Below, piece by piece: positions 8,235-19,300 of a DNA stretch of 64,000 nt. Source of the DNA: an uncultured Prevotellaceae bacterium (GTDB taxonomy: Bacteria; Bacteroidota; Bacteroidia; Bacteroidales; Bacteroidaceae); NCBI GenBank assembly GCA_947169245.1, contig CAMVPA010000017.1, positions 1-64,000 on the forward strand, read 5' to 3'. Under the pieces are notes generated by a model that did no database searches, was not told the DNA's origin, and saw nothing but the letters and a program-made list of their open reading frames with translations. Each line of letters begins with the position of its first letter. Position 1 is the first letter of the stretch. Both the position numbers and the translations under genes were made by a program.

Positions 8235-9248
8235 ATGAAGACAACACTCAATATCATCATAGCCACGGTCCTGCTGGCCGTCGCCACCTCCGCCACCGCC
8301 AAGTCGTGGCGCATCAACAACAACGCTGCCGCAGCCCCCGACTTCGTCAGTATCAATGCCGCTATGTCAAGCGACGATGTCCTTGCTGGTGACACGCTCT
8401 ATCTTGATCCCGCCACCTCGCTCAGTGGTGAACAAACGGTTTCAAAGCAGGTGACCATCGTCGGTCCCGGCTACTTCCGAACTGATACGCCTCATGCTTT
8501 CGCGTACTTGCAAGATGCACTTACTATAAATGCTGCAAGTACGAAGGTAGAGGGAGTCATTATGTTAAACGAAATCCGCATTAGAGCACAAGATGTCACC
8601 ATTGAGCGCTGTAAATATACTACTATAGTGATTGGTAATAGTTTTTATCATTTGAATGCTCAGTTTGCAAAAATCCGCCAGTGTTATGGTGGTAGAATTG
8701 CAGGACAGGGTTCTAATAATAATTATAGTTCCTACTGCACCATTGAGAACTGTATTCTTATTTCTTCTTCAACTTGTATTGATGGCTTGTCTATTCCGGA
8801 GATTCGGCGTAACTACATCAAAGAAACAGCTTCCAGCTTTTTGTTTGCTAATATAAATAGCGCCACCATCACCGATAATATCATTATCAACACCTATGAA
8901 ACTGGAGTCCGTCTCTTTAGTAGCGTCTCCAACAGTGTCAACGTCTCACACAACGTGATGTCTGGAACGGAGAACGCCAGCTATCCTGACAATATTTACG
9001 AGGGAACCGAGGCTGACATCTTCACCCTCACCGGCCAGGACGACCAGCTCTACCAGCTGAAGGACGACAGCCCCGCCAAGGGCTATGCCAGCGATGGCGG
9101 CGACTGCGGCCCTTATGGTGGATTGACACCCTATGTTGCCGGTGGCCTGCCCAACGGCTATCCTTATTATACCAAAGCCATCATCCCCGCCAAGTCGCAG
9201 GACGGCAAGGTAAATGTCTCACTAAAGATTAAGATGCAAAATGAATAA
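8235..9248 (+). CDS. Secreted right-handed beta-helix repeat protein
   Basis: Intact paralog of the frameshifted gene just upstream, 337 residues. It has a signal peptide (MKTTLNIIIATVLLAVATSATA), the conserved opening SWRINNNAAAAPDFVSINAAM, and degenerate parallel beta-helix rungs (VTIERCKYTTIVIG, CTIENCILIS, ATITDNIIIN, VNVSHNVMSG). The closing segment is shared with the paralog. Tandem duplication is evident. Its stop overlaps the next gene by 8 bases (atgaataa), so it is co-transcribed with the large surface proteins downstream. Pectate-lyase-like enzymes share this fold, but I see no catalytic residues to claim activity. Confidence 0.72.
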   Translation: MKTTLNIIIATVLLAVATSATAKSWRINNNAAAAPDFVSINAAMSSDDVLAGDTLYLDPATSLSGEQTVSKQVTIVGPGYFRTDTPHAFAYLQDALTINAASTKVEGVIMLNEIRIRAQDVTIERCKYTTIVIGNSFYHLNAQFAKIRQCYGGRIAGQGSNNNYSSYCTIENCILISSSTCIDGLSIPEIRRNYIKETASSFLFANINSATITDNIIINTYETGVRLFSSVSNSVNVSHNVMSGTENASYPDNIYEGTEADIFTLTGQDDQLYQLKDDSPAKGYASDGGDCGPYGGLTPYVAGGLPNGYPYYTKAIIPAKSQDGKVNVSLKIKMQNE

Positions 9249-10422
9249 CCACCGAATCCATCAACACGCATGGGCGCGGCGATGGATGGTGGCGACAATG
9301 TTGTTCGTTCTTCACTGTTCACTGTTCATTAGCGGCGCTGCCGCGCAACAATTGCGGGTGGAGTACTTCTCCGACTCCGACCCGGGCCGTGGCAAGGCCG
9401 TTAGTATGACGGCCACGACCGATGCTGACGGCAACTTCAGTTTCGATGCCCCCACCACAGGGCTGACACCGGGTAACCACCTGCTGGGCTTCCGTGCCTA
9501 CAAGGCCGACGCTGCCGATAAGCCCTGGTTCTATGGTCCCACGCTGACACAGCAGGTCTACGTGCCTCACGACGAGTCGTGGATCAACATCTCGCGCGTG
9601 GAATTTTTCTGGGACGAAGACCCGGGACGTGGCAAGGGCACTGTCATCGCCATCACCCCCGGCACTACGGTTGACCTCGACCAGGTAGAAATCAGTACCG
9701 CTGCGCTGACGCCCGGCACCCACCTGTTGGACATCCGTGCCTTCGGTGGTTGGGGCTGGGGCCCCACGCTGACACAGCAGGTCTACGTGCCTGCCAGCGA
9801 TACCGGCATCACCCGCGTGGAGTATTTCTGGGACAGCGATCCTGGCTTCGGCAAGGGCACCGCCATCGCCATCACCCCCGGCCAGGAGATCGACCTCGAC
9901 AACGTGGAACTGTCGGCCGAAGGTCTCTCCGTTGGCGAACACCACCTGTTCATCCGTGCCTACGGCTATGCCGGCTGGACACCGACCATGGAGTCGGTGG
10001 TCACCATCATGCCCGACGAGGCCGACATCATCGTGGAGGAAGCCGAGTACTTCTGGGACGAAGACCCGGGCTTCGGCCATGGCACGCCGATGACCATCAC
10101 CCCCGGCCAGCAGGTCTCCACCGCCGGCTTGGGCCTGTCGGTCGAGGGCCTGTCGGTTGGCGACCACCAGCTCTTCGTGCGCTATCGCGGCCCGTTGGGC
10201 TGGAGCCCTACCGTGGCCACCGATGTGGTGAACATCAGCGATGCCGACCTGAAGGTGAGTAATGCCGAGTACTTCTGGAACGACGACCCAGGCTTCGGCC
10301 AAGGCACGCCCATCGCCTTGACGCCCGGCGAGACCGTCAGTCTTGACGACTTCCAGGTTCCGTCAGCCTCCGTCCATGGCGACGCCGTGCTCTTCATCCG
10401 CTACCGCGGCCCGCTGGGCTGA
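9241..10422 (+). CDS. Large surface protein, N-terminal half with five DPGxGxG repeats (gene interrupted by TGA)
   Basis: Signal peptide (MVATMLFVLHCSLFISGAAAQ, partly coded by the heptamer-like cactgttcactgtt), then five tandem repeats of about 75 residues. Each repeat has a VEYFWDxDPGFGKGTxI core followed by ITPG and a H.LFIRAYG-type end. After the fifth repeat the frame meets TGA (10420-10422), where earlier repeats have TGG (PLGWSPTV). The same frame continues without break to 13356, so this and the next entry are one gene of about 1371 codons with a W394 nonsense change. Other genes in the window use TGA as a normal stop, so recoding is unlikely. Confidence 0.72.
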   Translation: MNNHRIHQHAWARRWMVATMLFVLHCSLFISGAAAQQLRVEYFSDSDPGRGKAVSMTATTDADGNFSFDAPTTGLTPGNHLLGFRAYKADAADKPWFYGPTLTQQVYVPHDESWINISRVEFFWDEDPGRGKGTVIAITPGTTVDLDQVEISTAALTPGTHLLDIRAFGGWGWGPTLTQQVYVPASDTGITRVEYFWDSDPGFGKGTAIAITPGQEIDLDNVELSAEGLSVGEHHLFIRAYGYAGWTPTMESVVTIMPDEADIIVEEAEYFWDEDPGFGHGTPMTITPGQQVSTAGLGLSVEGLSVGDHQLFVRYRGPLGWSPTVATDVVNISDADLKVSNAEYFWNDDPGFGQGTPIALTPGETVSLDDFQVPSASVHGDAVLFIRYRGPLG

Positions 10423-10431
10423 GGCCCCACC

Positions 10432-13356
10432 GTGGCCTATCCCGTGATGGTCGACGCCGAGGGCAACTACACGCTGAACGCCAACGCTGAAACGTCGATG
10501 GAACAGCGTAACTACCAGAGCCTCACTGACGCCCTGAACGACTTCACCGACCGAGGCATCGGCAGCAGCATCACACTGACCGTGCCGACGACCAACACCG
10601 ACTACGTCCTCGACGCCACGTCGGAGCAGGTGCTGGCACAGCTGGCCCAGGCCGCCGGGAACTTAGAGCGTGTCTCTACCGCCCGCGACCACGAGACGAT
10701 AGCCTTCACCGCAGCCGAAGGTTCTGGCAACACCCTCACCGTGACCACTACCGACGAGGGACTGCCTACCGTGGTCAGCTTCTTTGCCCAGACCACGCTG
10801 ACGAACGTGGCCCTGACCATCAACGGCACCGCCTACGACTTCACGCCGGCCATCGGCCGCAGTGAGGAGGTGTGCGCCCTGAGCGAGACGACGCCTGTCG
10901 ACCTGTCGGCCGTCAGCAGCGCCGTCACCGCCACCTTCACGGCGCAGCCCCACGAGGGCATTGTGCTCAGCGGTTTCCCCGCTGAGGCTACAGGCACCCT
11001 CCCCGCCATGACCCTCATCCATAGTGGCACGAAGCTCGACTCCATAGCCTACACCGTGACGCTGGCAACCACCGGCGGTCAGGCTCTTTATGAGTACACC
11101 TATTACATATATGTGCACCCACGTATGGCCGACCAGCCCGTCAACGGACTGACACCTGCCACAGGCAGCAGTCTCGACCCCGGCGAGGTGACGCTGACGT
11201 GGAACAAGATTGACGATGCCATTAGCAGCTACCGTCTGAACATCAGCGCCGAGCCGATGGATGCCAATGCCACTGCGCTCAGCGGTTATCCCGCTGAGAT
11301 TGATACCGACGAGACCACGTATACCTTAACTGCCGTGACCGGCTACACCTATACGTGGACGGTGACGGCCATCGGCTACTGCGACGAGAAGACTAGTGAG
11401 CCCATGACTTTTAGCGGCCGCCTGCTGCCCGACCTCGTGGTCAGCAGCATCACGCCGCCTGAGGCTGCCGAGGCCGGTAACACCATCACGGTGACGGCCA
11501 CCATCAGCAACCAAGGCCCGGGCGCTACCACTGAGGGCAGCTGGAAGGACCGCTTGTATTACACCATTGACAATACTGACTTTGCGACTGCCGTGCAGGC
11601 CGCTGAGGTGCAGCACGAGGGCAACGTCGACGCCGCAGCGAGCTACGACGTGACGTTTACCATGCGTGTGCCCGATGTTGACCAGGGCACCATGCGCTTC
11701 TTCGTTGCCACTGACGTTGCGGAGAACGTGATGGAGGGCGATGACAGCAACAACCGCACGCAGGCCACGAAGACCGCCACCCTCAGTCCGTTCTATATGA
11801 ACGCCGACGACCTGGCCGCCCTGCGCAAGCTCTATACCGACTTCGGTGGTGCCAACTGGAACGGCACGCAGTGGGACGTCAGCTCGGAGCTGATAGCCGC
11901 AGGCAACTGGAGCGGCGTCACCTTCGACACCGACGGCTGCGTCACCGCCATCAACCTGCAGGACCGCAACCTCGCTGGTATGCTCAGCAGTACGACGGCA
12001 CCGGCGCTGCCACGGCTGACGACGCTCAACCTGAGCCGCAACGCACTGACGGGCGACCCCGCCACGTTCATCACCGGCCTGCCGCTGCTGTCGACACTCA
12101 ACCTGTCATACAACCAGCTTGACGACTTGAGCACTGTGCTGCCGCTGGCCATGTCGGTCAACCTGACCTATCAGCACCGCCAGTACGGTAATGACAATAC
12201 GTTCCCGGGCTTCGACAACATGACGCCTGCAACGCTGGTTGTCGGCGGAGATGCTACGCCCACGCTGCCGACGATGTTGGGTTATAACCACCAGTCGCAG
12301 ACCCTGAACAACCATCCTACGTTGGAGGTCAGGGACCTGACGGCCGGCACCAGCTATGGAACAGTGACGTGGGACGGCTCGAAGGGAGCCTATGGCTTTG
12401 CGGGCAACGGACGGGAGATCAACCTGCCCAATGACTGCGGCTTGCGCCTGCAGGCCAACAGCAACTCGGCCACGATGAACGGCTCGGCCTGTCCGGCCAC
12501 GGTCAGTGTGACCCTTGGCGATGCCACCATCGACGGCACGGTTGACGTGAACGACGTGCAGCGGACGCTGATACGCATCATTGAGCCCACCCGTAGCGGC
12601 ATAGGCACCATCAACCTCTGGGCTGCCAACACCTACAGCACGGGCGAGACCGACCTGGTAATCAACATCCAGGACATCGTCTGCACCGTCAACATGGTAC
12701 TCGAAAACCAGCAGGGCAGTTCACGTGCCTTCGCCCGCAGAGCCGCTGAGTCAGAGGCGGCTGATGCCACGAACTTGTTCTATGCAGCCGGAAGCTACAT
12801 GTGTATGGAGGCCACCGACGAGATTGCCGCCTTCGACTTGGAGCTGGATGGTGTGACGCCGTCGCAGGTACATCTGCTGCTTGACGAGAACGACTGGCAG
12901 ATGGCCACCCGTCAGACAGCAACGGGCACACGATTGATAGTGTTCTCGCTGAACGGTGCCACGCTGCCTGTCGGCATGGCCACGCAGTTGCTGCAGATCG
13001 ACGGTACGGCAATGCCTGTCAGTGTTCAGGCATCAAGTCCGTTAGCAACGCCGGTCGGTATAACCTTGTCGGCCCAAGGCACAACAGGCATCCTCGAGAT
13101 GGCTGATAGCGCATTGCGCATCACCGCTGGCAGCGATGGCCTGTTGCTCACTGCCACCGCCCCACAGGGCCCGTTGACCGTCAGCGTCTACGATACACAG
13201 GGTGTGCTTCTGGCAAACCTGCACATAGAGTCGATACCTGCCGGCACAACACACCTGCCCGTCAGCCTGAACCCCGCCGACGGTCTCATCATTGTGAGGG
13301 TAAGCAGTCCCCAGCGTTCCAAGACATCCCACTATAAACTCCAAATAGCGAAGTAA
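10432..13356 (+). CDS. Large surface protein, C-terminal half: CARDB, LRR, dockerin-like and sorting domains
   Basis: Same frame as the preceding ORF, separated only by the TGA at 10420; the ORF-track GTG start is artificial. Visible modules in order: an unidentified beta-rich region; a fibronectin-like segment (NGLTPATGSSLDPGEVTLTW); a CARDB-type adhesion domain (PDLVVSSITPPEAAEAGNTI); a short leucine-rich stretch (LTTLNLSRNALTG, LLSTLNLSYNQL); a dockerin-like duplicated calcium motif (GDATIDGTVDVNDVQRTLI, VINIQDIVCTVNMVL); a cohesin-like beta segment (IAAFDLELDGVTPSQVHLLL). It ends in a T9SS type A-like sorting domain (VSVYDTQGVLLANLHIESIP). Likely exported by type IX secretion and held at the cell surface. 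Confidence 0.7.
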   Translation: MAYPVMVDAEGNYTLNANAETSMEQRNYQSLTDALNDFTDRGIGSSITLTVPTTNTDYVLDATSEQVLAQLAQAAGNLERVSTARDHETIAFTAAEGSGNTLTVTTTDEGLPTVVSFFAQTTLTNVALTINGTAYDFTPAIGRSEEVCALSETTPVDLSAVSSAVTATFTAQPHEGIVLSGFPAEATGTLPAMTLIHSGTKLDSIAYTVTLATTGGQALYEYTYYIYVHPRMADQPVNGLTPATGSSLDPGEVTLTWNKIDDAISSYRLNISAEPMDANATALSGYPAEIDTDETTYTLTAVTGYTYTWTVTAIGYCDEKTSEPMTFSGRLLPDLVVSSITPPEAAEAGNTITVTATISNQGPGATTEGSWKDRLYYTIDNTDFATAVQAAEVQHEGNVDAAASYDVTFTMRVPDVDQGTMRFFVATDVAENVMEGDDSNNRTQATKTATLSPFYMNADDLAALRKLYTDFGGANWNGTQWDVSSELIAAGNWSGVTFDTDGCVTAINLQDRNLAGMLSSTTAPALPRLTTLNLSRNALTGDPATFITGLPLLSTLNLSYNQLDDLSTVLPLAMSVNLTYQHRQYGNDNTFPGFDNMTPATLVVGGDATPTLPTMLGYNHQSQTLNNHPTLEVRDLTAGTSYGTVTWDGSKGAYGFAGNGREINLPNDCGLRLQANSNSATMNGSACPATVSVTLGDATIDGTVDVNDVQRTLIRIIEPTRSGIGTINLWAANTYSTGETDLVINIQDIVCTVNMVLENQQGSSRAFARRAAESEAADATNLFYAAGSYMCMEATDEIAAFDLELDGVTPSQVHLLLDENDWQMATRQTATGTRLIVFSLNGATLPVGMATQLLQIDGTAMPVSVQASSPLATPVGITLSAQGTTGILEMADSALRITAGSDGLLLTATAPQGPLTVSVYDTQGVLLANLHIESIPAGTTHLPVSLNPADGLIIVRVSSPQRSKTSHYKLQIAK

Positions 13357-16300
13357 ATGAAGACAAGATACAGAAACCTGATACAGCGCCTGTTGCTCAT
13401 GCTGGCCGTCGTCCTCGCCGGCAGCATGACAGCCACGGCGCAGACGCTGACCGTCGAGTCGTTCGAGCAGTTGGCCGGCGAGGAGGCCTTAGTACCAATA
13501 CATCTGGCCACAGGCGGAGCCGGTATTGTCGGTGTTCAGTTCGACATCACACTGCCTTATAAGAAGAGCAACAGCAGTCCCGTGCTTGTGGAAAGCCGCA
13601 AGGACGGCCACTCCGTAAGCATCCGCCGGCTCAGCGACCTGAAGTACACCGCCCTCATCATGTCGTTTGACAACAAGGCGTTGAAAGGCAGCGACGGTCT
13701 GCTACTGACATTCCCCGTCACAGTGGATGCCAGTGCACAGATAGGCGCCACGAAGCCCATGGCCCTGGAGAACATCGTGCTGTCCACCGCTACAGGTCAG
13801 AACGTAGCCACGGCATCAACGTCTGAGGCAACGTTTACCGTCCAGTATGAGCCTACGCCCGACCTCGTACCTCAGGCGCTGACCGTCAGCAGCAGCGGTA
13901 CAACACTGGTGACCGGCGGCAAGATGACGGTGAGCTTCAGCGTCGTGAACCAAGGCACCCGTGAGACCGGCGACGGTTGGACGGAGAAAGTCTGGGTGAA
14001 GGACGAAGCCGGCAACCGCACGCTGGTGGCTACGAAGAACTACGATGCCACCCTTGACAAGGCGTCGAGTGTGTCGCGGCTCTACGAGGTCGACCTGCCG
14101 CAGGCCATGGGTATGGAAGGCACAGTGAGCGCGGAGGTCGAAATCATTGATAAGACCAATACCGGCGAACAGGTGGCTGACCAGGCCAACAACAGCGTCA
14201 CGTCCGACAACAGCATGACTCTGGAGAAGCGCATCTTCCTCAGTGCTGCAAACATCCTGGTGGAGGAAGGCCAAGGGCAGAGCGTGACGCTGACGCGCTC
14301 GGGCAGCAAGACGTCGGCGGAGACCTTCGCCATCGCCGAGACCAGCGGACTCAATATGCTTGTGGTTCCCGCCACGGTGACGATAGCCGCCGGGGCCTCG
14401 ACAGCGAACTTCACCGTCAGAGCCCGCGACAATAGCGAGGTGAATCAGCAGTACCGCACGTCGCTGACCGTCAGCGGCACTGACTACGGACAGGCCGTGA
14501 TGAGCGTCGACGTGAAGGACAACGACGTCTACAGCCTGACGCTGAGCACAGACAAGACCCGTTGTCAGGAGGGCGACGAGCTGACGCTGACCGTCACCAT
14601 AGGCAAGGCGCTGAGCGACGACCTGACGGTGACCGTCACCAACACCGATGCGGCTCGTTTCTATCCCTACATCCGCAGCATCATCATCCCGGCAGGACAG
14701 CTGTCGGCATCGAAGACCACACAGGTGGTCGATGACGACTGGCCCATGGCCGACGCCATCGTCACCTTTACCGCCACAGCCTCGGGCTACTCAACGGCTC
14801 AGCGCCCGGTGGGCATTGAGGATGACGACTGGCCCACGCTGACGATGACGCTGACGCCGAACGTCATCAGCGAGGCTGACGGCTACGGTGCCACGACGGC
14901 TACCATTACCCGCGAGGGCAACATCGCCCAGAATCTCATTGTCTACCTGATGACCTCAAATGGCGAGCTCTACTTCGACTCGCAGAAGAACATCATCCCG
15001 GCAGGACAGAGAAGCGTCGAGGTACCCATCAGCATCAAGGACAATGCGGTGGTGGGTGGCGAGCGCCAGCACACCATCACGGCGACAGCCTGCGATGCCA
15101 CCACTGGCACGACGTCGGGAAGCAAGTCGTCGTGCCAGGCCCAGCTGACCGTCACCGACGATGATGCCGATTTGACGCTGAAGATGCAGTCGAGGGTGGC
15201 TACCCTGCAGAAGGGCGGCAGCAGTGCCACCGTGACCATCAGCCGTAATACGACGGAAGGAGCCCTGACGGTCAACCTGACCACCGACGACGAGCTGCTG
15301 GTGCTGCCTGCCACCGTGACCATTGCCAACGGACAGTCGCAGGCCACCTTCACCATACGTGCCAATAGTAACACCGTGGAGGACGACAACCACTACACCA
15401 CCGTCTACGCTACGGCCGAGGGGTACCAGCGCGCCTCGTTCGTGTTCCTGGTGAGCGACCAGACGCTGCCCGATGCTGTCTGTGCAGCACCAGTCCTCAC
15501 GACGGCGGCTCCTTATTACTCAGGGCAGACGGTCAGCGGCACCATTGCCGTCAGCAACCAGGGCCTGACGGTTCTGCCTGCCGGTATGCCAGTGGAAGTA
15601 TTGTTGTCTTCCGACCAGAGCATCCGCGTCTCCGACTACTATACGTCGCCCATGCAGACGCTGACAACCGTTACTACGACGGAACCAGTACCCGCAGGCG
15701 AGTCTGTCGACGTGCCCTTTGAGGTGACACTGCCCGACAGCCGCATCGGCGTCTACTACCTCTTCGCATGGGCCAACAAACGGGGCGAGACCGACGAGAG
15801 CAACATCTGGAACGGACGCTCGACTACCACGGGGCTGAACATCCAGGCACCGTTCACGCAGGCTTCGCTACAGACCGACAAGGCTGAGTATAGCCAGGGC
15901 GAGACCATCAGCATCAGCGGACAGATGAGCAACGCAGCTTCCGGCCAGTCTATGGACGGCCGCAGCATTGAGGTCTACATCCTTGGCAGTGGCAATAATC
16001 TGGTGGCACTGCTTAACGCGACGCTCGACGCCGACGGCCGCTTTGCGACGGAGTATGCCATCGGCTCTCTGCCTGGCGGCACCTACGCCATTGGTGCCCG
16101 CTCGAAGGGTACTAATGCCAAGGACTCTGAGACGCGCATTAACGTGTCGGCCATGAAGTTCGGCAGCAACTACCTGAAACTCATCATAACAGAGGGCGTA
16201 GCCGCCGAGGGAGACTTGACGGTGACGAACCAGTCGGGTAGTGGTACACTGCATCACCTGACTTTCACATTGGCCGACATGCCCGAGGACTGGACGGTAG

Positions 16301-19300
16301 AACTGCCTGTCATCGAGACGCTGAACGCCGGCAGTACGGCCAACGTCCACTACCGCATCGTGCCAGCCACACCTTCAACCGGTTCAAGCTACATACGTAC
16401 CCATCTGACGGTTGAGGGTCATGACAGCGAGGACGGTGTGGCAGCCACGGCCCAGATGACCATTGACTGTTTTGCCAAGGCCGCCAGATGCCGACTGGTC
16501 ACCAGTGCCGACGAGGGCATCAAGACAACACTCTCGAAGACAACGGAACGTACGCTGATGCTGACCGTCAGCAACACCGGTCTCATAGAGACAGGACTCA
16601 TCAACGTGGAGTGTCCTGACAACCAGCCTTGGCTCTCGACGGCTGTCGCTACTCTGGCATCGGTAGAGCCCGGTGGCCAGACACAGGTAGCGCTCAGTCT
16701 GAAGGGAAGTAACGACATGGTTGTCGACGGCACATATAAGTCGTTTGTCAAGCTGAAGCCCGCCAACGGCACTGGCATCGTCGTCAATGTCGAGGCCAAA
16801 TTGGTAAGCACCGACACGGGGACGCTGACAGTCGACGTGGTCGATGCCTTCACGCTGGAGGACGAGACGACAGACGGCCCGCACGTCAGCGGTGCGTCGG
16901 TACGACTGACCAACAGTCTCACTGGCGAGGTGACGATGACGGGTACGACAGGCGATGACGGTCTCTTCACTACCGACATCCTGAAGGAGGGTACTTACTA
17001 CGTCTACGTGACCGCCCCGAACCATAACTATGCTGAGAAGACCATTACCATCAATGCCGGACAGGAGAACAACCTGCAGGTGTTCCTGCCCTATAAGGCT
17101 GTGAAGGTGACCTACACCGTCGAGGAGACAACCGTGGTAGACGAGTACCATACGGTCGTCACGATGGATGTGGTACCCAACATCCCGCAGGCCATTGTCA
17201 CACCGGCATTGCCCGAGAGCTGGGGCTGCGGCACGCAGACTTTCAGCATCCGCCTGACTAACCGCGGCCGCCTGACAGCCTACAACCCCTATCTGGAGTT
17301 CCCGAACATCGAAGGCTACACGTTCACCGTCATGTCAGACTACCCGCAGACACTCTATCCCAACGAGAGCTACGACGTGACGGTGGAGTTCCAGGGAACC
17401 GATGAGCAGACAATCAGCAGCATCGGCGCCATCGTCATGCACTACGGCTACAAGCTGCGCGGTGAGATGTACTATGGCAGCGAGACCTACGCTGCAAAGG
17501 TGGGCTGCAAGGACATGCCGCTGATTATCCCCGGCGGCGGACTGGGCGGAAGCGAAAGTGCCAACTACGGCGGAGCACAGATAGCCGACCCGCAGTTGGA
17601 CAGGATCGGCGATGAAGGAGGCGACGAGATGGGAAGCGTTGACATGCCTACCATCACCTACCGTGACTACACGCAGACTCAGACGAGCAGCGTGACCCTC
17701 CAGTTTGAGCAGAAGTTCTTCTTGGAGCGACAAGCCTTCAAAGGACATCTGAAGGTTGAGAATCTGCAGATGAACGGCATCCGCGACATCACGCTGACAC
17801 CCACCGTCAAGCGCACCGACGGCACCGATGCTTCCGACCTCTTTGCCATCTCGTTCAAGGGCATCGGCTCATGGAGCGGTACAGACGACTGGCAGCTGGC
17901 GGCCAACGCCACTGGTGAGGCCAACGTCCTCTATGTGCCCTCGAAAGAGACGGTGCCAACGGTGAAGACCGACTACCTCTTCGGCGGAACGCTGACCTAT
18001 CGTGACGTGGAGACGGGACAGCTCATCAAGGTGGAACTGATGCAGACGAAGCTGACGGTGAACCCCTCGCCCGACCTTCACCTGACCTACTTCATACAGC
18101 GCGACTTCATCAGCGATAATCCGCTGACTGAGGAGGTAGAGCCGTGGGAGCCTGCGGAGTTTGCTCTGCTGATACAGAACAAAGGCGCGGGCGACGCACT
18201 CAACCTGAGGATTGAGACCGGCGACCCGCAGATTGTTGACAACCAGAACAACCTGCCCGTGGAGTTCACGAAACTCTATACCACTGTCGATGGTGTGGAA
18301 GGCACGATGAACTTCAACAATCTGAACCTCGGGCGTATCAGCGCCGGACAGAACATCATGGCACGCTGGTGGTTCTACTCGAACGTGTCGGCTCACGTAG
18401 CCAGTTACGAGGCACACATGACGAAACACTCCAATTACGGTGTGGAGTTCGACCTCATCACCCTCGATGGCATCTACGAACTGGCCCGTTCGGTGAAGGG
18501 CATTATCCCCGCAGCGGCTACTGCCCGTGGCACCAGGAAGGCAGCCCCCGACCAGGTGAATGCCTCTACTGACATCTTCCTGCTCAATAAGGTGCCCGAC
18601 GAGGAGAATCTGCCTGACTACGTCATCGACGCCAATGGTAACGGTACTGATGACCTGGAAATTCTCAGCAGCAATAGGATTATTACTGACGGTACATCGC
18701 CTACCCAAAGACAGCTGGGCGTCAACCCCACACGCTATGGCTGGGTTTATGGCGTCGTCAACGACCCGCTGAGCGACAAGCAATTGAAGAAGGTCATCAG
18801 AAGCTACGACGGGGCTGATGTCACCTCAAACGTTTGGCAGACGGCTGACGGCAAACTACACATTGCCGACAACATCACCGACGTTGTCAGCTATCTGCTG
18901 ACCTATCAGGACAAAGCTGCCCCTGCCCCGAGGGTGACAAGCATAGAGCTGCTGGCTGAGAACGAGGACGAGGAGGCCACGGCAACCAAAGCCCGTGTGA
19001 CCTTTGCCGAGGCCGTCGATGCCTCTACCTTTACAGCTGACGACGTGATGCTCGTAGCCAGAGGCAATCAGGTGCCCGTCACCATAACGCCAGTGGCCAA
19101 CAGCGACGACACTACCTTCATCATTGACTGGAGTGCTGCTCCCTTTACCACAGGTAGCACTTCACTGACTGTCTACACTACAGGTGTCAACAACGTTGAA
19201 GGCAAGGCGGGTACCATGAGCAAGAACAAGATATGGAACGCGGTGGTTTCGATTGAACCAGGCGACGCCAACGGCGACGGCTACGTCAACGTGACCGACA

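Noticed and set aside
10420-10422. TGA read as tryptophan (alternative genetic code)
   Set aside because: Several clear genes here end in TGA (TonB receptor, susC-like) and Trp is otherwise TGG, so a recoded genome is not supported; a point mutation or base-call error is simpler.
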